From Sphingomonadaceae bacterium (GTDB taxonomy: Bacteria; Pseudomonadota; Alphaproteobacteria; Sphingomonadales; Sphingomonadaceae): a DNA stretch of 5,370 nucleotides. The stretch covers positions 1-5,370 of the forward strand of contig CANEVG010000260.1 of the NCBI GenBank assembly GCA_947442095.1. The letters are read 5' to 3'. Positions within the stretch are counted from its first letter, which is position 1, and the number at the start of each line of letters is the position of its first letter. The notes under the pieces were generated by a model. That model made no database searches, was not told the origin of the DNA, and was given only the letters and a program-made list of their open reading frames with translations. Made by a program: the position numbers and the translations under genes. Below, piece after piece: positions 1 through 4,684 of this stretch.

Positions 1-775
1 GCGCCTGCGCGCGATTGGCATCGCTGATCCCCAGTTGCTGCACCACCACGGGCTTGCCCGCAAGGCTTCCATCGGGGTTGAGGCTCCAGGCAAGCACGGT
101 CACCAGCTTGTCAGCATCCACGCCCTGCGGCGCGGTCCAGTGCGGCTTGATCTGGCGGGCAATGCCGCTGACCAGCGAAGCCGCCACTTCCGGCCCGAAA
201 GCCGCTGCCGGCGGCGTGCGCGCGGTGCCGGGATTGGTCGAACCGGGAATGCCGCTCAGGAAATCATTGCCAAGACGGCTGCCCCCGCTCGGCGCATCCG
301 GACGGCGGCGCGGATGCGCATCGGCAGGAGCGGCGGCAGGCTTGGGCGGTGCGGGCTTGGCCACCGGCTGGGCCACCGGCTTCCGGGGCGCAGGCGTGAC
401 GCGCGGCTGCGGCACCGGCTTGGGAGCAGGCCTCGGCGCGGGTTGCGGCTTCGGCTGCGGGACAGGCTGCGGGATAGGCTTCGGCTGCGGCGGCACCACT
501 GGCGCAGGCTGGGGCGGTGCAAGCTCCGGCGCGGGCTCGCCTAACACGGGCGCGATATCGGGCGCGGCCTCGGCATTCGGATCGGGCGAGACCGACTGCT
601 CGGCAATTTCGTCAGCGAAGGTCACGGTCATCCGCTCGGGCGGCGACATGATCGTCTTGCCCGGCGGCGCAAGCGTCAGCCCGCCGATCAGCGCCATATG
701 CGCCGCCAGCGCCACGAACAGCGCGAGAGCTTCCTGACGCGAGAGGCCGGATGACGAGGAGGCGCTCATTGCCAT
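1..775 (-). CDS. tolA: TolA/TonB-like envelope-spanning protein, 3' end beyond the window
   Basis: This is the partial third subunit of the Tol machine, an inner-membrane-anchored periplasmic protein expected to link TolQ/TolR to TolB/Pal or other outer-membrane partners. The frame stays open to the left edge, giving about 258 codons. Numbering from the second ATG (769), a short cytoplasmic head (MSASSSSGLSRQ) precedes one membrane helix at about residues 13-34. A Pro-rich linker follows at about 78-148, built of PQPKP, PAPKP and PVAQP dipeptide-like repeats. A TolA/TonB C-terminal-type domain begins near residue 192 (FGPEVAASLVSGIARQIKPHW, then LNPDGSL). Two in-frame ATGs, at 775 and 769, are 6 bases apart and neither has a clear Shine-Dalgarno; 775 leaves a 4-base gap after tolR. 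The linker is TonB-like (Pro/Lys/Gln) rather than the long Ala/Lys/Glu helix of enterobacterial TolA, so a TonB-family label is the main alternative. The position behind tolQR supports tolA. Confidence 0.85.
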   Translation of the reverse strand, partial: MAMSASSSSGLSRQEALALFVALAAHMALIGGLTLAPPGKTIMSPPERMTVTFADEIAEQSVSPDPNAEAAPDIAPVLGEPAPELAPPQPAPVVPPQPKPIPQPVPQPKPQPAPRPAPKPVPQPRVTPAPRKPVAQPVAKPAPPKPAAAPADAHPRRRPDAPSGGSRLGNDFLSGIPGSTNPGTARTPPAAAFGPEVAASLVSGIARQIKPHWTAPQGVDADKLVTVLAWSLNPDGSLAGKPVVVQQLGISDANRAQA

Positions 776-779
776 CCGG

Positions 780-1247
780 TTAGGGGGCCGTGACTGAACC
801 GTTGGTGACCAGCGAGATCGACTTGAACCCCGCCGCATTGAGCGCGCCCATCACCGCGACCACGCGGCCATAATCAAGGCTGCGATCGGCGCGCAGCGTG
901 ACCAGCGGCGCTTTGGCAGTAGCACCTGCGGCAGGAGCGAGCCCCGCCAGCCGGTCGCCCAGCTCGCCCGGCGCGAGTTCCTGATCGTCGAGGAATATCC
1001 GCCCCTCGCCGTCCATGCTGACGGTGATCGTCTTCTGCTCAGTCTTGAGCGCCTCGGCCTGGCTATCGGGCAGGTCGACCGGCACGCCCGCGGTCAGCAT
1101 CGGCGCGGTCACCATGAAGATGATCAGCAGAACGAGCATGACATCGACCAGCGGCGTCACGTTGATCTCGCTCATCGCCGCGGCGCGCCCGCGCCCGCGC
1201 CGCCCGCGCCGCCCGCCGCCACCGCCAGAAGTGGTTCCCATACTCAT
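780..1247 (-). CDS. tolR: TolR, ExbD/TolR-family proton-channel subunit
   Basis: TolR is the single-span inner-membrane subunit that, with TolQ, converts proton flow into force on TolA to keep the outer membrane constricted and intact during division. The 155-residue protein has a cytoplasmic Gly/Arg-rich start (residues 8-21), then the family signature MSEINVTPLVDVMLVLLIIF from residue 25. D35 sits in the membrane helix (about 34-52) at the place of the proton-carrying Asp of ExbD/TolR (D23 in E. coli TolR). The periplasmic part (about 60-155) has the usual ADRSLDYGRVVAVM stretch followed by GFKSISLVT. The start at 1247 lies 4 bases after the tolQ TAG; an in-frame ATG at 1241 is an alternative. 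A GGAG about 10 bases upstream of 1247, inside the tolQ end, could serve as ribosome binding site. ExbD is the alternative name, but ybgC upstream makes TolR the better call. Confidence 0.95.
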   Translation of the reverse strand: MSMGTTSGGGGGRRGRRGRGRAAAMSEINVTPLVDVMLVLLIIFMVTAPMLTAGVPVDLPDSQAEALKTEQKTITVSMDGEGRIFLDDQELAPGELGDRLAGLAPAAGATAKAPLVTLRADRSLDYGRVVAVMGALNAAGFKSISLVTNGSVTAP

Positions 1248-1251
1248 GCGC

Positions 1252-1968
1252 CTACTGCTCCAGCTCGCGGCTCAGCGTGGCATGGAAGCGATCCGCAAAG
1301 CGGAACAGCCGCGTCTCGAAGCCGTTTACCCGGTGAGAGAAGCGGTTGTAGGCGATCACCGCCGGAATGGCCGCAAACAGGCCGATGGCGGTGGCGAACA
1401 GCGCCTCCGAAATGCCCGGCGCCACCACAGCAAGCGAAGAATTCTGCTGCGCGCCGATATTGAAGAAGCTGTCCATGATGCCCCAGACGGTGCCGAAAAG
1501 GCCAACGAACGGCGCGACCGCGCCTACCGTCGCGAGGAAATTGAGCCGGCTTGCCAGCTTGTCCGTCTCTGCAGTGACCACGCCTTCCATCGCCGTATTA
1601 AGCCGCTGGCGCGTGCCTTCGCGGTCGATGCTCTTGCCAGAGGTCGAGCGCCGCCATTCGGCCAGGGCCGCGCTCACCACGCGGGCGCTCGGCACGTCCT
1701 TCGATCCGTTTTCCTTGTGGAACGCATCGACATCGCGCGCTTCCCAAAACGCCGTCTCGTACTTGTCGCACCCGCGCTGGACCTGGCTCATGCGCAACGA
1801 GAATGCGACCACGATGGTCCAGACCCAGACCGACGCGAGCACCAACCCAGCCATCACCACCTGCACAACGATATCGGCGTCGAAGAACAACGCGACCGGA
1901 TTGAGCTGTGTCGGCATCCCGGCGATGGCTCCGGAATTGGCAGTGGCAGCAAGTACAGAGAGCATCAT
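1252..1968 (-). CDS. tolQ: TolQ, ExbB/TolQ-family proton-channel subunit
   Basis: TolQ is the three-helix inner-membrane protein that forms a ring around TolR helices and makes up the stator of the Tol-Pal motor. From the ATG at 1968 it has 238 residues, close to the usual TolQ length of about 230. The helices fall at about residues 32-56, 142-166 and 185-208. The second and third carry the conserved family stretches VGAVAPFVGLFGTVWGIM and EALFATAIGLFAAIPAVIAYN. T160 and T193 match the channel-lining threonines of the family. The frame is open further upstream to 2091, but that extension lies inside ybgC and lacks family character. ATG 1968 forms an ATGA overlap with the ybgC stop; ATG 1965 next to it is equally possible. 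A GGAAGG lies 12 or more bases upstream, so translation is probably coupled to ybgC. ExbB is excluded mainly by context. Confidence 0.95.
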   Translation of the reverse strand: MMLSVLAATANSGAIAGMPTQLNPVALFFDADIVVQVVMAGLVLASVWVWTIVVAFSLRMSQVQRGCDKYETAFWEARDVDAFHKENGSKDVPSARVVSAALAEWRRSTSGKSIDREGTRQRLNTAMEGVVTAETDKLASRLNFLATVGAVAPFVGLFGTVWGIMDSFFNIGAQQNSSLAVVAPGISEALFATAIGLFAAIPAVIAYNRFSHRVNGFETRLFRFADRFHATLSRELEQ

Positions 1969-2447
1969 GGGATAGCGGGCCCTTCCTGAGGAGGCGCAAG
2001 CAACGAAGAGAATGCGGCAAGGAACGGCGCGGGCAGTCGCCGCGCCCGCCCGGCGGGGGAAACAAACGCGACGCGAACGTGCGCCTCGCACAAGAGCTCG
2101 GCCCCCAGCAGCGCCTTCTGGATCAGGCTGCAGGTGGCGCGCGATACCGCGGCAACCGTGCTTTGGATCAGCACCGCATCGTCAAGCCGCGCTGGGCGGA
2201 GATAGCGCAGGGCCAGATCGGTCACGGCAAACGCGCCCTCCCCCGCCTCGTGCGCCGCGCGCTGGTCGATGCCGAGCAGGCGCAGCATGTCGGACCGCGC
2301 GCGTTCGAACCAGCGCAAGTAGTTCGCGTGATAGACCACGCCCGAAAGATCGGTGTCCTCGAAATAGACACGCAGGGCATAGTGGTGTCGCTGACCATAA
2401 AAGCGGCCACCGGGAGGCTCGAGGCAGGAGAATTGAGGGGCGGTCAT
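1965..2447 (-). CDS. ybgC: YbgC-type acyl-CoA thioesterase (4HBT family)
   Basis: This is a cytoplasmic hot-dog-fold thioesterase of the 4-hydroxybenzoyl-CoA thioesterase family. YbgC proteins hydrolyse acyl-CoA thioesters and are encoded at the head of tol-pal operons; the link to Tol function is not fully understood. The 160-residue product carries the diagnostic motif EDTDLSGVVYHANYLRWFER at residues 30-49, with D33 in the position of the catalytic Asp. DLALRYLRPARLDD follows at about 77-90. It is somewhat longer than the typical 130-140 residues, with an N-terminal lead of about 25 residues before the first strand and an Ala/Pro-rich C-terminal tail (from about 138). The ATG at 2447 is the only ATG ahead of the motif in this frame; a weak CAGGG lies close upstream. 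The last bases overlap the tolQ start (ATGA). Family assignment is firm; the exact substrate is unknown. Confidence 0.92.
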   Translation of the reverse strand: MTAPQFSCLEPPGGRFYGQRHHYALRVYFEDTDLSGVVYHANYLRWFERARSDMLRLLGIDQRAAHEAGEGAFAVTDLALRYLRPARLDDAVLIQSTVAAVSRATCSLIQKALLGAELLCEAHVRVAFVSPAGRARRLPAPFLAAFSSLLAPPQEGPAIP

Positions 2448-2526
2448 GGGCCCTGCCGTCCTAGCCTCCCGGCGAGTCGCAGGGCAAGATCAAAGGCGCA
2501 GTTTTGTTAACCTTAAGGACCGAACC
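2448..2526 (-). promoter_or_regulatory. Possible promoter region of the ybgC-tol block
   Basis: This 79-bp gap separates hinT from ybgC and is one of the few breaks in the gene chain. It contains an AT-rich patch at about 2500-2518 with two short palindromes, GTTAAC (2506-2511) and CCTTAAGG (2511-2518). On the minus strand TTAACA (2510-2505) resembles a -35 box, but no good -10 follows at 16-18 bases. I see no convincing terminator for hinT, so read-through from the his side is also possible. The promoter role is inference from position and base composition. Confidence 0.3.
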
Positions 2527-2910
2527 TCAGTCCACCCGCGCCAGCAACGGGCCAAGTTGCCGACCGGCGAACACGTGCACGTGCAGATGCGGCACTTCCT
2601 GATGGCTGTTGAGCCCCGTATTGGCGAGCAGTCGGTAGCCGGGCGCAACCAGCCCCGCCGAACGCGCAACATGCCCCACCGCGCGCACAAAACCGGCGAT
2701 CTCGGCGTCCGAAGCCTTGGCGGAGAAATCGTCCCAGCACACATAGGCGCCCTTGGGGATCACCAGAATGTGCGTTGGCGACTGCGCGTTGATATCGTGG
2801 AACGCGAGGCTCCACTCGTCCTCATGGACGCGGCGACAAGGAATCTCGCCGCGCAGAATTTTCGCAAAGACGTTCTGATCGTCATAAGGCTGGGTGGCAT
2901 CGACCGCCAT
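2527..2910 (-). CDS. hinT: HIT-family nucleotide hydrolase (HinT-like)
   Basis: This is a cytoplasmic histidine-triad protein of the HinT/HIT branch, whose members hydrolyse AMP-lysine, AMP-alanine and other adenosine phosphoramidates. The 127-residue product has the expected order of motifs. FAKILRGEIPCRRVHED lies near the start (about 15-31), and FHDINAQSPTHILVIPK at about 37-53. NTGLNSHQEVPHLHVHVFAG at about 97-116 contains the triad H108, H110 and H112; H112 should be the nucleophile. The ATG at 2910 is preferred over an upstream TTG at 2916 because a GGAGGT Shine-Dalgarno sits 8 bases before it. It begins 2 bases after the hisE stop, so it is almost certainly co-transcribed with hisE. 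The link between HIT and histidine biosynthesis is contextual only; no step of that pathway needs it. Confidence 0.93.
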   Translation of the reverse strand: MAVDATQPYDDQNVFAKILRGEIPCRRVHEDEWSLAFHDINAQSPTHILVIPKGAYVCWDDFSAKASDAEIAGFVRAVGHVARSAGLVAPGYRLLANTGLNSHQEVPHLHVHVFAGRQLGPLLARVD

Positions 2911-2912
2911 GT

Positions 2913-3260
2913 TCAAGCACCTCCGTCTTTTGGCCTGCTGGCCTTCTCGGCAATTCCCGAAAGCCCCTCGCGCCGCTCCAGTTCCGCCACCACGTCAGCC
3001 AGCGACACATCGCTGGCGGCCAGCAGTACGAGAAGATGAAACACGAGGTCAGCCGCTTCTCCCACTAGGGCGTCGCGGCTGCCAGTGAGCGCAGCGATCA
3101 CCACTTCGGTCGCCTCCTCGCCCACCTTCTGCGCCATCTTGCCGCGCCCCTTGGCGTGAAGGCTGGCGACATAGCTGGACGCAGGATCGCCGGCGCTGCG
3201 CGCAGCAATCGTGGCTTCAAGCCGGGCAAGGAACGTGGTCGGATCGGGTGAGGAAGACAT
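2913..3260 (-). CDS. hisE: Phosphoribosyl-ATP pyrophosphatase (stand-alone HisE)
   Basis: HisE catalyses the second step of histidine biosynthesis in the cytoplasm, splitting PR-ATP into PR-AMP and pyrophosphate. The 115-residue protein matches a free-standing HisE in length; here it is not fused to HisI. It contains SYVASLHAKGRGKMAQKVGE (about 29-48), the metal-binding-type EExxE pattern (E48, E49, E52) and ExxD (E68, D71) in GEAADLVFHLLVLL. This is the all-alpha MazG-like fold signature. The ATG at 3260 is chosen because translation from it begins just before the family domain. The frame is open further upstream to a TTG at 3311, but that stretch is made of the 15-bp tandem repeats. No good Shine-Dalgarno precedes 3260. 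The gene is separated from hisF by the PEP-CTERM gene and sits 2 bases before hinT. Confidence 0.93.
   Translation of the reverse strand: MSSSPDPTTFLARLEATIAARSAGDPASSYVASLHAKGRGKMAQKVGEEATEVVIAALTGSRDALVGEAADLVFHLLVLLAASDVSLADVVAELERREGLSGIAEKASRPKDGGA
2919..2924 (-). promoter_or_regulatory. Strong Shine-Dalgarno site for hinT inside hisE
   Basis: The minus strand reads GGAGGT here, 8 bases before the ATG at 2910. It decides the start of hinT. It is the best ribosome binding site in the window and lies within the last codons of hisE (the Gly-Gly-Ala end). hinT may therefore be translated more efficiently than its coupled neighbours. Confidence 0.75.
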
Positions 3261-3285
3261 CGCTGCGGGAATGGCGGGCCGCGGT

Positions 3286-3330
3286 CCAGAGGTCAAGCGG
3301 CCAGAGGTCAAGCGGCCAGAGGTCGAGCAG
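3286..3330. repeat. Three tandem copies of a 15-bp unit
   Basis: On the plus strand CCAGAGGTCAAGCGG occurs at 3286-3300 and again, identical, at 3301-3315. A third copy at 3316-3330 has two changes (CCAGAGGTCGAGCAG). The array fills most of the gap between the PEP-CTERM stop (3336) and the hisE start (3260). On the minus strand the two exact units contain TTGACC, close to a sigma-70 -35 box, but no matching -10 is visible. The unit is a multiple of three and keeps the upstream extension of the hisE frame open. Both the function and the reason for its presence are unknown. Confidence 0.9.
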
Positions 3331-3335
3331 GCAGC

Positions 3336-3530
3336 TCAGTCCTTGCGGCGCGCGACCCGGCGGCCGATGATCAGCCCGGCAAGGCCGATGGCAAACAGCG
3401 TGATGTCAGACGGTTCGGGAATCGCCGTACTGGCGCCTTGGGCTAACGCTGCTCCCGCAGGCATCAAGATCAAAAGCAAGGTAATCGGCACGGAGCGGAG
3501 CACGCGGAGGCTTCCTAAGTAGGTAAACAT
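3336..3530 (-). CDS. Very short PEP-CTERM sorting-signal protein
   Basis: This 64-residue product looks like an exosortase substrate reduced to its two targeting signals. Residues 1-30 resemble a Sec signal peptide, with Arg at 9 and 12, a hydrophobic core at about 15-26 and a likely cleavage after ALA (30). Only QGASTAI separates this from the PEP motif (P38-E39-P40, followed by S41). A hydrophobic helix (about 43-56) and a basic tail, GRRVARRKD, complete the PEP-CTERM pattern. PEP-CTERM proteins are known to be exported and processed by an exosortase (EpsH family), often in exopolysaccharide-producing bacteria. Here almost no mature protein would remain. The ATG at 3530 has only a weak GAGAT upstream; a GTG at 3503 behind GGA is an alternative start. 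The gene interrupts the his genes between hisF and hisE. The motif is clear; the biological role is unknown. Confidence 0.8.
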   Translation of the reverse strand: MFTYLGSLRVLRSVPITLLLILMPAGAALAQGASTAIPEPSDITLFAIGLAGLIIGRRVARRKD

Positions 3531-3617
3531 ATCTCATTAATGCAAACCTTGTGCCATGATCATGAATATCAAGCATTTATGCGGACATCACTGGTTAACG
3601 CCGCGCCCGCAAAACCG
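3531..3617 (-). promoter_or_regulatory. AT-rich leader of the PEP-CTERM gene, possible promoter
   Basis: The part of the intergenic gap nearest the PEP-CTERM start is distinctly AT-rich from 3531 to about 3600. It holds a perfect 10-bp palindrome, CATGATCATG (3555-3564), and a GTTAAC (3594-3599). It is the most likely place for a promoter serving the PEP-CTERM gene, hisE and hinT. I could not find a well-spaced -35/-10 pair, so the call rests on composition and position. Confidence 0.3.
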
Positions 3618-3645
3618 CCAATCGTAAAGAAATCCGACGATTTGG
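3618..3645 (-). terminator. Weak inverted repeat, possible terminator of the hisA-hisF unit
   Basis: AATCGT (3620-3625) pairs with ACGATT (3637-3642) around an 11-base loop. CC/GG pairing (3618-3619 with 3644-3645) extends the stem across one bulged T. Read on the minus strand, the stem is followed by CGGTTTTGC, so a short T run lies close behind it. It stands about 80-100 bases after the hisF stop. The stem is short and the T tract is only four bases, so it may be a weak or incidental structure. Confidence 0.25.
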
Positions 3646-3646
3646 A

Positions 3647-3686
3647 ACCCTTGCCCCCTCCGCTTCAGAGGAGGGGCTTTGGGGGT
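3647..3686. repeat. G/C-rich imperfect palindrome (intergenic repeat-like)
   Basis: CCCCTCC (3655-3661) and GGAGGGG (3670-3676) form a 7-bp stem with an 8-base loop (GCTTCAGA). It extends outward through G3653:C3677 and ACCC/GGGT (3647-3650 with 3683-3686), with small bulges. It lies in the hisF to PEP-CTERM gap. It has the look of the short dispersed palindromic elements seen between genes in many GC-rich alphaproteobacteria, but only one copy is in view. On the minus strand no T tract follows, so it is a poor intrinsic terminator; it could stabilise the hisF mRNA end. Confidence 0.55.
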
Positions 3687-3722
3687 GGTGGCTATCCGGC
3701 TGGCACTGTGCTTAATGCAGCC

Positions 3723-4484
3723 TCATCCCCGCGCAGGCAGCCCCGCCGCGCGCAAGGCGGCATGCGCCTCGGCGATCGTGTGCGTGCCGAAGTGGAAGAT
3801 CGAGGCCGCCAGCACCGCGCTGGCATGGCCTTCGGTTACGCCCGCGATAAGATGGTCAAGATTGCCAACACCCCCGCTCGCGATCACCGGCACCGGCACG
3901 GCATCCGCAATCCGCCGTGTGAGTTCCAGATCATAGCCGGCCTTGGTCCCGTCGCCGTCCATCGAAGTGACGAGCAACTCACCGGCACCCAGCCTTGCCA
4001 GCATCTCGGCATGCGCCAGCGCATCGATGCCCGTAGACCGACGCCCGCCGTGCGTGAAGATCTCCCACGTACCCGGCCCGGTTTTGCGCGCATCGACCGA
4101 GCCGACCACGCACTGCGCGCCAAACCGCTCGGCAATATCGCGCACCAGTTCGGGCCGCGCGACCGCCGCAGAATTGACCGCCACCTTGTCCGCGCCTGCC
4201 AGTAGCAGCGCGCGCGCATCCTCTGCGCTGCGCACCCCGCCGCCCACCGTCAGCGGCATGAAACACACCTCCGCGGTTCGCGCGACGACATCGAGCAAAG
4301 TCCCGCGTCCCTCATGCGTCGCCGAGATATCGAGGAAACACAGCTCGTCCGCGCCCGCCTTGTCATAGGCCCGCGCCTGCTCGACTGGATCGCCCGCATC
4401 GCGCAGATCAACAAAGTTCACGCCCTTGACCACGCGCCCATCACGCACATCAAGGCAGGGAATGACGCGGACGCGGACGGTCAT
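3723..4484 (-). CDS. hisF: Imidazole glycerol phosphate synthase cyclase subunit HisF
   Basis: HisF is the cyclase half of the HisF-HisH complex. It takes ammonia from the HisH glutaminase and turns PRFAR into imidazole glycerol phosphate and AICAR, the latter feeding purine synthesis. The 253-residue (beta/alpha)8 barrel is full length. It has VIPCLDVRDGRVVKG near the start with catalytic D12, and LTVGGGVRS at about 78-86. The second catalytic Asp is D131 (GSVDARK), equivalent to D130 of the Thermotoga enzyme. TSMDGDGTKAGYD (173-185), IASGGVGNLDH (201-211) and AASIFHFG (226-233) supply the phosphate-binding loops. The ATG at 4484 overlaps the stop of the small upstream ORF as ATGA, so translational coupling is likely. 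No strong ribosome binding site is present. HisH lies outside the window. Confidence 0.98.
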   Translation of the reverse strand: MTVRVRVIPCLDVRDGRVVKGVNFVDLRDAGDPVEQARAYDKAGADELCFLDISATHEGRGTLLDVVARTAEVCFMPLTVGGGVRSAEDARALLLAGADKVAVNSAAVARPELVRDIAERFGAQCVVGSVDARKTGPGTWEIFTHGGRRSTGIDALAHAEMLARLGAGELLVTSMDGDGTKAGYDLELTRRIADAVPVPVIASGGVGNLDHLIAGVTEGHASAVLAASIFHFGTHTIAEAHAALRAAGLPARG

Positions 4485-4684
4485 GGCTTCAACTCAAAGA
4501 AGAAAAAAGCAAAAGCAGTTAGATAGATAACGTTCAAAGCAAGGAACAGCCAGAACCGAATGGGTTGCCGATCCCTGCCTGCGTGACCGTAAATGCCACC
4601 AAGCACCGACGTCTCGCCGGATCGAACGCCTTTTGTGATCTCCCAAAGCGCCATGGCAAACCCCAAGGCCCAAAGGTAAACCAT
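4481..4684 (-). CDS. Small two-helix membrane protein of unknown function between hisA and hisF
   Basis: I do not recognise a named family. The 67-residue product has a hydrophobic N-terminal segment (MVYLWALGFAMALWEI, about 1-16). A polar, Gly/Arg-containing loop follows (about 18-41, with GGIYGHAGRDRQPIRFW), then a long aromatic membrane helix (about 43-64, ending in AFAFFFFELKP). The gene is strictly placed: ATG 4684 overlaps the hisA stop as TGATG, and its own stop overlaps the hisF start as ATGA. A GTG at 4687 would add one residue, but the GAGG just upstream suits the ATG better. Its G+C content is about 52% by rough count against about 65% in hisA. That could reflect the T-rich codons of a membrane protein or a later arrival. 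The tight coupling suggests a real, translated gene; no role in histidine synthesis is evident. Confidence 0.75.
   Translation of the reverse strand: MVYLWALGFAMALWEITKGVRSGETSVLGGIYGHAGRDRQPIRFWLFLALNVIYLTAFAFFFFELKP

Noticed and set aside
15..737. A 240-codon open frame on the plus strand, Gly/Ala/Thr-rich
   Set aside because: It is the antisense shadow of the proline-rich tolA frame; Gly runs mirror Pro codons and no domain is visible.
1015..1989. A 324-codon plus-strand open frame
   Set aside because: It lies opposite tolR and tolQ, has Arg/His-rich low-complexity sequence and no recognisable motif, and both genes underneath have clear family signatures.
1969..2091. Longer tolQ beginning inside ybgC
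   Set aside because: The extra 41 residues are Arg/Ala-rich, overlap ybgC out of frame and have no counterpart in TolQ; the ATGA junction at 1968 fits better.
2506..2518. CtrA-type binding site (TTAA-N7-TTAA)
   Set aside because: The two TTAA halves are only two bases apart rather than seven, so the known CtrA consensus is not met.
3261..3311. N-terminal extension of HisE starting at 3311
   Set aside because: It begins with TTG, is encoded largely by the tandem repeats, and HisE proteins of about 110 residues begin near the ATG at 3260.
3286..3330. CRISPR array
   Set aside because: The three 15-bp units abut directly with no spacers and there are no cas genes.
3647..3686. Intrinsic terminator for hisF
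   Set aside because: The stem is good, but on the minus strand it is followed by a purine-rich stretch (AAGGG), not a T tract; it is listed as a repeat instead.
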